This document shows, piece by piece, positions 22,860 through 28,780 of a DNA stretch of 28,780 nucleotides. The position numbers and the translations under genes are program-made. Every line of letters starts with the position of its first letter. The stretch's first letter is position 1. This DNA comes from Bacteroides sp. UBA939 (lineage in GTDB: Bacteria; Bacteroidota; Bacteroidia; Bacteroidales; Bacteroidaceae): contig NZ_DBDF01000022.1 in the NCBI RefSeq assembly GCF_002293435.1, forward strand, positions 1-28,780. Direction: 5' to 3'. The notes under the pieces were generated by a model that was given only the letters and a program-made list of their open reading frames with translations, ran no database searches and had not been told where the DNA came from.

Positions 22860-23786
22860 TCAGAATCTGGAACCGGCTCCTCCGCCTCCTCCTCTACCAC
22901 CTCCAAAGCTACCTCCTCCGAAACCGCCTCTGCCTCCACCAAGACCGCCTCCTCCGAAACCACCTCCGAAGATAACCGGACCTCCTCCGCCTCCTCCCCG
23001 GTAGTTTTCATCATACGATTGTTTCCGGCGTACCAAAGTGTGCCCGCAATTAAGGCATGTATAGGTGACATCTTCCGTTCTCACCCCATTATTACTGGAG
23101 ACAAGTTTACTGCCCGTGCGCTGCAACTTGTACTGACCGCATTGAGGACATTTGCTTGCCGCGCGCGCCGACAATACGCCTATCAACCCGGCTATAACAA
23201 GGAAGCCAATGGCTATTGCCAAAACTACCAAGAAAGAGAGGCCTGTATCGTTTCCCGTATCACTTCCCGTATCATTTACCATGCTTCCATCCAGTCTGCC
23301 GCATACGGAGCGGATACCGGCAACCATTCCCGCATCCCAGTTACCATCTTTCAAATAAGGAATCATATCTCGCGTCTGGATACGTTTACAGATAGCATCC
23401 GGCAAGTCACCTTCCAAGCCGTATCCCGTATAAAACTGAATGCAACGCTGGTCTGTCACAAGAAGAATAACCAAACCATTATCCTTTCCCTTTTTCCCAA
23501 CGCCCCACTCATTGAGCAAGCTGTGCGAGAAGTCGAAGCAGTCTTTATCTCCAATGGACGGTACGATGGCTACCACGGTTTCGATACCTGTCTGTTGTTC
23601 CAGTGCATACAGCATACGGTCGATACTGTCGCATGCGGCTTGAGATAGAATCTGCTCCGGATTGCAAACGTAGCGCGTCTTGTCCTGAAGGTGTACTTTA
23701 GGAATATTGTTTGTAGTATAAACCTTCTGCGCCTGCACGGATAAGAGCAGGCATAGGAATAAACTAATGGAGATGAATCTTTTCAT
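22860..23786 (-). CDS. TPM-domain (YgcG-like) protein with zinc ribbon and Gly-rich tail
   Basis: The 308-residue protein starts at ATG 23786 with a signal peptide (MKRFISISLFLCLLLSVQAQ). The TPM domain covers about 30-160 (LSQAACDSIDRMLYALEQQT, GVGKKGKDNGLVILLVT, FYTGYGLEGDLPD). A short DTG repeat (NDTGSDTGNDTG) and one transmembrane helix at 182-207 follow. A CPQC...CLNC zinc ribbon (Cys213, 216, 244, 247) is cytoplasmic by topology, and a glycine-rich tail covers 264-308. The TPM family is linked to photosystem repair in plants and to unknown envelope roles in bacteria. It pairs with LemA. Confidence 0.88.
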   Translation of the reverse strand: MKRFISISLFLCLLLSVQAQKVYTTNNIPKVHLQDKTRYVCNPEQILSQAACDSIDRMLYALEQQTGIETVVAIVPSIGDKDCFDFSHSLLNEWGVGKKGKDNGLVILLVTDQRCIQFYTGYGLEGDLPDAICKRIQTRDMIPYLKDGNWDAGMVAGIRSVCGRLDGSMVNDTGSDTGNDTGLSFLVVLAIAIGFLVIAGLIGVLSARAASKCPQCGQYKLQRTGSKLVSSNNGVRTEDVTYTCLNCGHTLVRRKQSYDENYRGGGGGGPVIFGGGFGGGGLGGGRGGFGGGSFGGGRGGGGGAGSRF

Positions 23787-23826
23787 ACTTATTATATTGA
23801 TACGGCGAATATAAGGGAAAATCACA

Positions 23827-24777
23827 TCAATGGATATACTTTCCTGCGAAATTCTTCACATATCCGGTATATTCTTCAGGATAATCTTTGTAGGACGTGG
23901 CGTGAGTGGCGCCGGGAACAATCCACAACTCCTTAGGCTCCGGCTTAGCTTCATAAAGCGGATAGACCATACCGGTAGGGACGTAAGTGTCCGCATCGCC
24001 ATGAATAAACAGCATGGGCAACCGGCACTTCGCTACCCGGTTCAGCGATGAAGCCTCCTTGAAACTCCAACCGTACTTCATCTTACATAGCCAACTGGCG
24101 GTGTACATCATCGGGAAAGGGGGAAGCCCGAACTGGCTTTTCAGTTCGTTCGAAAACTCGTCCCATACACTGGTGTAACCACAATCTTCCACGAAGCATT
24201 TTACAAAAGGTTGTTGCGGTTCGCCGGATAGCATCATGATAGTGGCCGCTCCCATAGAGATGCCGTGTACCACCATTTGTGTGTTCCCGCCGTAGATTTC
24301 ATTGGCAACGTCCATCCAGCGCAATACGTCCAAACGGTCTTTCCAACCCATCTGAATAGCCCTACCGTCACTCAATCCATGATATTGCAAGTCGGGCAAC
24401 AGGATGTTATACTTTAATTCTTTATTATACAGGTAGCCTATCATCAGCATACGAACGCAATCGTCGGTATATCCATGTACGATGACGGCAGTTTGAGTTG
24501 TCTGTTCGGGGGCGGCTGCATAGATGGCATGAAGTCGCACTCCTTCCGGGTTAGTGATAAAGGTATCGCGCAGGGCGTCGGATATTTGCAGGCTGTCTAT
24601 CCAGGGCTTTATGTGAGGATATTCGTTGAACATGTACTCGTAGGAGCCGGATAAGGTTCTGTCATTGTGATAGTCCGGTCTCAACGAGAAGCCAAGCATA
24701 TAAAAGCTCCCCCCTGCGACAACCGCAATGATAACCGCCAACAGCCCAATCAGACCGTATTTGATACCTTTTTTCAT
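23827..24777 (-). CDS. Membrane-anchored alpha/beta hydrolase
   Basis: The 316-residue protein has an N-terminal transmembrane or signal segment (about 8-28). The hydrolase core has AVIVHGYTDD (oxyanion region), the nucleophile elbow HGISMGAAT with Ser174, a likely acid in IHGDADTYVP and a likely base in GATHATS. The pattern is that of serine peptidase/esterase-like hydrolases (BAAT or dipeptidyl peptidase-like group). Most of the protein should face the periplasm. The substrate is unknown. It lies between aroE and the TPM gene with 17 and 40 bp spacers. Confidence 0.85.
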   Translation of the reverse strand: MKKGIKYGLIGLLAVIIAVVAGGSFYMLGFSLRPDYHNDRTLSGSYEYMFNEYPHIKPWIDSLQISDALRDTFITNPEGVRLHAIYAAAPEQTTQTAVIVHGYTDDCVRMLMIGYLYNKELKYNILLPDLQYHGLSDGRAIQMGWKDRLDVLRWMDVANEIYGGNTQMVVHGISMGAATIMMLSGEPQQPFVKCFVEDCGYTSVWDEFSNELKSQFGLPPFPMMYTASWLCKMKYGWSFKEASSLNRVAKCRLPMLFIHGDADTYVPTGMVYPLYEAKPEPKELWIVPGATHATSYKDYPEEYTGYVKNFAGKYIH

Positions 24778-24794
24778 ATTCTCTTCCTTTTACT

Positions 24795-25541
24795 CTATTT
24801 GTTCCATATCTCCCATGCGGCAAATGCTTGCAATAGCAACATCTCGAGTCCGTTCTTGGTAACGGCGCCGCGCGCTTCACCCTTCTTCATGAAAAGGGTT
24901 TCGTTTGGATTATATAACAAATCGTAGAGCAAATGGTTGGGAGTTAAGGAGTCGTAAGGTATGTTCGGGCAAAAATCTACCTTGGGATACATACCCACGG
25001 GGGTGCAGTTGGCGATAACCGTGTATTCCTGTATAATCTCCGGTGTGAGTTCTTCGTAAGTAAGGTAGTCCGGATTGCTTTTGGTGCGTGATACGAATAC
25101 GCTTTTGATACCCAGGTTAGCCAATCCGTGATAGACGGCTTTCGACGAACCGCCCGTGCCCAGAATCAGAGCCTTCTTATGGTGGGGTTGCAGTAAAGGT
25201 TCAATGGATTGTGTAAATCCGATGATGTCCGAGTTGTAGCCGATAAGCTTTATCTTTCCTTTCGACGGGCGGATTATTTTTATAACGTTTACCGCACCAA
25301 TCTTGGCTGTGTCCTTGTCCAGCTCATCGAGGTAGGGGATGACTTGTTCCTTATAGGGAATAGTCACATTCAATCCGCAGAGATTGGTGTTTTCTCCTAT
25401 AACTTCCATAAAGTCATTGATGTTGGGTATCTCAAAGTTCAGATATTCGGCATCTATGTTCTCCGATTTGAACTTTGCATTGAAATATCCGATAGAAAAC
25501 GAATGTTTTAGCGGATAACCTATTAAACCGTATTTCTGCAT
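24795..25541 (-). CDS. Shikimate dehydrogenase AroE
   Basis: AroE reduces 3-dehydroshikimate to shikimate with NADPH in aromatic amino acid synthesis. The 248-residue chain shows the shikimate site (GYPLKHSFS near residues 8-16; NVTIPYKEQV with Lys64; YNSDIIGF with Asp105). The NADP loop is LGTGGSSKAVYHGL at 127-140. The length is slightly short for the family (about 270), as in many Bacteroidetes copies. It lies 51 bp after menG and 17 bp before the hydrolase. Confidence 0.95.
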   Translation of the reverse strand: MQKYGLIGYPLKHSFSIGYFNAKFKSENIDAEYLNFEIPNINDFMEVIGENTNLCGLNVTIPYKEQVIPYLDELDKDTAKIGAVNVIKIIRPSKGKIKLIGYNSDIIGFTQSIEPLLQPHHKKALILGTGGSSKAVYHGLANLGIKSVFVSRTKSNPDYLTYEELTPEIIQEYTVIANCTPVGMYPKVDFCPNIPYDSLTPNHLLYDLLYNPNETLFMKKGEARGAVTKNGLEMLLLQAFAAWEIWNK

Positions 25542-25592
25542 AATTCTGTTAGTGGCTGATGTTAGTAATGTGATGAAGTGTCAATATAAGAA

Positions 25593-26330
25593 TTACTTGG
25601 TTGCTGTGTATAAGGTGCATGTACCGAATGTCAGTCTCCGGAAACTTACCTGGCTGAATCCTGCTTCCCGGATAATCTCCTGCATGACTTCTCCCTGGGG
25701 AAAAGCGCGAATGCTTTGGGGCAGGTAAGTATAGGCGCTGTTGTCTTTTGACAAACATTTCCCAAGCAGGGGTATCACTACTTTGGAATAGATGGTGAAG
25801 AGTTGCTTCATCGGGAAGCGGTGGGGCGTGGAGAGTTCCAGAATGACGAGGTGGCCTCCCGCTTTCAGTACACGGCACATTTCCGACAATCCTTTATTCA
25901 GTTCTTCAAAGTTACGGATGCCGAACGCTACGGTTACGGCATCAAACGTGTCATTGGCAAATGAGAGGGAAGTGCAGTCCTCCCGGGCAAAAGATATCTT
26001 GTCCGAGAGGTGCGCCTGTTTTACTTTTTCACGTCCTACGTTCATCATGCCCTCCGATATGTCGATGCCTGTCAGTTCATCGGGCTGCAACTCGCGGCAG
26101 GCAAGGATGGCGAAGTCGCCCGTGCCGGTAGCTACGTCCATGATGCGCTTCGGCTGGAAAGGCTTTAACCATTTGATTGCTTTCCGGCGCCAACTGCGGT
26201 CGATGCCCAGAGAAAGGGTATGGTTCAACCTGTCATAAGCGGGAGCAATGTTGTTGAACATTGCTTCTATCTGCTCACTCTTTTTCCCATCTTTCCCGTA
26301 GGGTTTGATAGATTCCTGAGGGTAATCCAT
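25593..26330 (-). CDS. Demethylmenaquinone methyltransferase MenG/UbiE
   Basis: The enzyme methylates demethylmenaquinone with AdoMet to make menaquinone, the main quinone of Bacteroides. The 245-residue protein has the AdoMet motif MDVATGTGDFA (65-71 for the core), FNNIAPAYDRLNHTLSLGID (UbiE signature 1), and RVLKAGGHLVILELSTP (signature 2). The start is the ATG at 26330; the frame could start at a TTG three codons earlier, which is less likely. Confidence 0.95.
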   Translation of the reverse strand: MDYPQESIKPYGKDGKKSEQIEAMFNNIAPAYDRLNHTLSLGIDRSWRRKAIKWLKPFQPKRIMDVATGTGDFAILACRELQPDELTGIDISEGMMNVGREKVKQAHLSDKISFAREDCTSLSFANDTFDAVTVAFGIRNFEELNKGLSEMCRVLKAGGHLVILELSTPHRFPMKQLFTIYSKVVIPLLGKCLSKDNSAYTYLPQSIRAFPQGEVMQEIIREAGFSQVSFRRLTFGTCTLYTATK

Positions 26331-26432
26331 TGTTGTCAATAGGTTTATAATTTATTAGTGGGGATGGATACGCGGACGATGCGTACCCATTCCCACCTAA
26401 ATTATCATTTATAGTATAAACAATTAATGTAC

Positions 26433-27377
26433 TTATTCGTTCAAGAACGTAGTTACATTCTTCTCGATGCGTTCCGCAATGTTGCCGGTATCCTCTTTTA
26501 CGAACTTCTCACCTGTGATGTGTTCGTACAACTCGATGTAACGGTCGCTGATGGAAGTCACGATTTCATCTGTCATCTCCGGAACCTGTTGTCCGGCTTT
26601 ACCCTGGAAACCGTTGTCCATCAACCATTCGCGTACAAACTCTTTGGAAAGTTGTTTCTGTGGTTCGCCTTTTTCGAAAAGTTCCTGATAGCTTTCGGAA
26701 TAGAAGTAGCGGCTGGAATCCGGAGTGTGGATTTCGTCCATCAGGTAGATGGTGCCTTTATGCTTACCGAATTCGTATTTGGTATCTACCAGAATAAGAC
26801 CGCGTTCGGCTGCGATTTCTGTTCCTCTCTTGAAAAGCGCCATCGTGTATTTCTCCAATACGGCATATTCTTCGGGAGTAGCCAGACCTTGAGCAAGGAT
26901 TTCTTCTTTGGAAATGTCAGCGTCGTGCTCGCCTATTTCGGCTTTGGTAGTTGGGGTGATGATTGGTTCGGGGAACTTCTGGTTCTCTTTCATTCCTTCG
27001 GGCAACCGGATGCCGCAGATTTCACGTACACCGCTTTTGTACGCACGCCATGCGCTGCCGCAAAGGTAACCGCGTACTATCATTTCGACAGGAAAACCTT
27101 CGCACATTACTCCTACCGTTACCATTGGGTCGGGCGTAGCCATTTTCCAGTTGGGGCAAATATCGGTAGTGGCATCTAAGAACTTTGCAGCAATCTGGTT
27201 CAGCATCTGTCCCTTGAAGGGGATACCTTTCGGCAGAACAACGTCGAAGGCAGAGATGCGGTCGGTTGCTACCATGACCAACTGTTCACCATTGATGTTA
27301 TAGACATCGCGCACTTTCCCATGATAGACACTCTTCTGTCCCGGGAAGTTGAAATCTGTTTTTGTTAATGCTTTCAT
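26433..27377 (-). CDS. Phosphoribosylaminoimidazole-succinocarboxamide synthase PurC
   Basis: PurC joins CAIR and aspartate to give SAICAR in purine synthesis. The 314-residue protein has the ATP-site start YHGKVRDVYNI, TDRISAFDVVLPKGIPFKGQ, MIVRGYLCGSAWRAYKSG and VDTKYEFGKHKG. It is the longer form (about 300 residues) rather than the 240-residue E. coli type. Like purM at 20027, it places a purine gene in a mixed unit; it starts 23 bp after phoH. Confidence 0.95.
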   Translation of the reverse strand: MKALTKTDFNFPGQKSVYHGKVRDVYNINGEQLVMVATDRISAFDVVLPKGIPFKGQMLNQIAAKFLDATTDICPNWKMATPDPMVTVGVMCEGFPVEMIVRGYLCGSAWRAYKSGVREICGIRLPEGMKENQKFPEPIITPTTKAEIGEHDADISKEEILAQGLATPEEYAVLEKYTMALFKRGTEIAAERGLILVDTKYEFGKHKGTIYLMDEIHTPDSSRYFYSESYQELFEKGEPQKQLSKEFVREWLMDNGFQGKAGQQVPEMTDEIVTSISDRYIELYEHITGEKFVKEDTGNIAERIEKNVTTFLNE

Positions 27378-27400
27378 TCTTATAATGTATTAAGTTCATA

Positions 27401-28366
27401 TTATTTTTGTGATGTTTTGTCTGCTTTCACTTCTTTATCAAACTTTTCATAAGCCTCCACAATCTGTGTCACCAGCTTGTGCCGTACAATATCTTTCTTG
27501 TTCAGTTCCACAAAGCTGATACCTTTTACGCCTTTCAGTATTTTCAGCGCTTGCACAAGTCCCGATGTTTGGGAAGGTGGCAGGTCAATCTGCGTCATGT
27601 CGCCCGTTACAATCATCTTGGTATTCATGCCCATGCGGGTGAGGAACATCTTGATTTGTTGAGTAGTGGTGTTCTGCGCTTCGTCCAGAATAACAACTGC
27701 ATCGTTCAGTGTACGTCCGCGCATGAAGGCGAGGGGAGCTATCTGAATGATGTTCAGTTCCATATACTCTTTCAGTTTGGCGGCGGGAATCATATCCTGC
27801 AGGGCATCATACAGGGGTTGCAGGTACGGGTCTATCTTATCCTTCATGTCGCCGGGCAGGAAGCCGAGCTTTTCGCCTGCTTCTACAGCGGGGCGGCTGA
27901 GGATGATTTTCTTTATCTCTTTATTCTTGAGGGCGCGCACGGCAAGGGCGATGGCGGTGTAGGTCTTTCCCGAGCCTGCAGGACCGATGGCAAATACCAT
28001 ATCGTTCTTGCTAAAGCTCTCTACCAGTCTCATCTGGTTTTCGCTGCGGGGGATAATCGGTTTGCCCGTCACGCTGAATACGATGACGTTGCCCGACTTT
28101 TCCGCCTGGGGTGCATTTCCTTTGATTATGTCAATAATGACTTCTTCTTTCAGTGAATTGTATTCGGCGCAATATTTCTCCAGCTTGGTGATGTTTTCTT
28201 CGAATGCGCACATCTCTTCTTCGTCTCCCAGCACTTTGATGACATTGCCGCGTGCAACGATACGCAGCTTGGGGTACAGAGCTTTTATTAATTGTATATT
28301 GGCGTTATTCACGCCGTAAAAGATAACCGGGTCGATATCTTCAAGAACAATCAGTTTTTCTATCAT
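27401..28366 (-). CDS. PhoH family ATPase (YbeZ-like)
   Basis: The 321-residue protein has an N-terminal KH-like segment (about 10-80). A PhoH ATPase domain follows with Walker A GPAGSGKT at 128-135, RPAVEAGEKLGFLPGD, Walker B VVILDEAQN and TGDMTQIDLP. PhoH/YbeZ proteins are linked to RNA metabolism and ribosome maturation together with YbeY, which is not in this window. It heads the unit phoH, purC, menG, aroE, hydrolase, TPM, lemA. A -7 box and two 12 bp direct repeats lie upstream. Confidence 0.94.
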   Translation of the reverse strand: MIEKLIVLEDIDPVIFYGVNNANIQLIKALYPKLRIVARGNVIKVLGDEEEMCAFEENITKLEKYCAEYNSLKEEVIIDIIKGNAPQAEKSGNVIVFSVTGKPIIPRSENQMRLVESFSKNDMVFAIGPAGSGKTYTAIALAVRALKNKEIKKIILSRPAVEAGEKLGFLPGDMKDKIDPYLQPLYDALQDMIPAAKLKEYMELNIIQIAPLAFMRGRTLNDAVVILDEAQNTTTQQIKMFLTRMGMNTKMIVTGDMTQIDLPPSQTSGLVQALKILKGVKGISFVELNKKDIVRHKLVTQIVEAYEKFDKEVKADKTSQK

Positions 28367-28393
28367 CGAGTTGTTTATAAGTTCATTCTGTTT

Positions 28394-28426
28394 TTTAGTG
28401 AAACGGTTTGCAAATTTAGTGAAACG
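28394..28426 (-). promoter_or_regulatory. phoH promoter with phased direct repeats
   Basis: TAAATTTG on the - strand (28411-28418) matches TAnnTTTG, 44 nt upstream of the phoH ATG. The 12-mer TTTAGTGAAACG occurs on the + strand at 28394-28405 and 28415-28426, exactly 21 bp apart, overlapping and flanking the -7 box. This spacing, two helical turns, suits binding of a regulator. No good -33 box is visible. Confidence 0.5.
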
Positions 28427-28499
28427 TTTGAATACTTGAGTGCTTCCAACTGTTTTTTTTGTTACAGGCTTCGCGGTAAAAACTGCTTCTACGAATTAG

Positions 28500-28523
28500 G
28501 CCTGTACTATGAATAATACAGGC
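28500..28523. terminator. Hairpin, possible terminator
   Basis: GCCTGTA and TACAGGC form a 7 bp stem with a 10 nt loop. No clear T-run follows. It may end a transcript entering from outside the window, or be part of a leader. Confidence 0.35.
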
Positions 28524-28735
28524 TAAGAATTTGTGGAAATATCTAAATGATAACGAATAATCGTTGTTTGTGTTCATTATGATAGCATTATCCCGCTTTT
28601 TATAACATGCCTTGATTTATAAATTCATCTTTTAGCATACTTGATGAACGAACAAAGAATAATGATGCAGTATTTATGCGTATTATTGTATATTTACAAG
28701 CTATTTATGCAAAAATAGCCTGTTGCTTAAGGATG

Positions 28736-28779
28736 AAACACTAACTATCCATAAGTAAAACACTAACTATCTATAAGTA
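28736..28779. repeat. Two tandem 22 bp units cut by the window edge
   Basis: AAACACTAACTATC-Y-ATAAGTA-type units at 28736-28757 and 28758-28779 differ at one base. The window ends one base later, so the array may continue. Confidence 0.75.
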
Positions 28780-28780
28780 G

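Larger units (their letters stand above)
28367..28780. other. AT-rich intergenic region at window end
   Basis: No supported gene. It contains the phoH promoter region, a hairpin at 28500-28523, a small palindrome (AACGA-ataa-TCGTT, 28552-28565) and the start of a 22 bp tandem repeat at 28736. The long A/T-rich stretch between has no feature I can name. The gene that follows lies outside the window. Confidence 0.6.

Noticed and set aside
22818..23648. 276-codon + strand ORF rich in Ser/Thr
   Set aside because: Antisense of the Gly-rich TPM gene; the Ser/Thr bias is the complement of glycine codons.

Overview
The window is a chromosomal segment of a Bacteroidales bacterium, most likely Bacteroides sensu lato. 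Signs of this are the LpxC-FabZ fusion typical of Bacteroidetes, protein modules resembling SusC/TonB plug domains, promoter-like sites with the Bacteroides -7 motif TAnnTTTG instead of a sigma-70 -10 box, and moderate GC. Genes are dense and mostly recognisable housekeeping functions. No tRNA, rRNA, CRISPR array, transposase or prophage gene was found.

Layout. Positions 1-485 are non-coding and begin with a heptamer array. A + strand group follows (486-3615): an SPFH/band-7 membrane protein, a secreted DUF3887-type alpha/beta hydrolase, a small ribbon-helix-helix protein and a four-helix membrane protein. The next + strand group (3769-7435) is a BlaI/MecI-like signalling locus. It has a perfect 17+17 bp palindrome, the repressor, an M56 BlaR1-like metalloprotease fused to TonB-C, plug-like and carboxypeptidase-regulatory-like modules, a thioredoxin-tail remnant, and a separate secreted plug-like protein with its own promoter. 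A secreted Ntn-type amide hydrolase ends the + block at 8732.

The - strand from 15056 down to 8858 reads HD-domain phosphohydrolase, lpxD, lpxC/fabZ, lpxA, a TnpR/pRiA4b-like protein and miaA. This is the early lipid A pathway with a tRNA modification gene. A second - strand unit (20027 to 15295) reads purM, DNA methyltransferase, restriction endonuclease, prfA, pyrF. The restriction-modification pair is AT-rich and fits between purM and prfA with only 5 and 3 bp of spacer, so it looks like an acquired cassette riding on a housekeeping transcript.

The largest intergenic region (20028-20969) holds two unrelated tandem arrays that both have a 22 bp period, a purM promoter and an ECF-type promoter (TGAAAC-N16-CGTC). 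The promoter stands just before an ECF sigma factor and its probable membrane anti-sigma partner (20970-22031). The last - strand unit (28366 to 22249) reads phoH, purC, menG/ubiE, aroE, an alpha/beta hydrolase, a TPM-domain protein and lemA. The window ends in AT-rich non-coding DNA with the start of a third 22 bp tandem repeat.

The most interesting material is the BlaR1-TonB-plug fusion locus, the R-M cassette with its overlapping genes, the 22 bp phased arrays, a dispersed palindromic repeat family with three members here, and a 38 nt perfectly alternating purine-pyrimidine tract between convergent genes. All functional calls come from reading motifs by eye; no database search was run.
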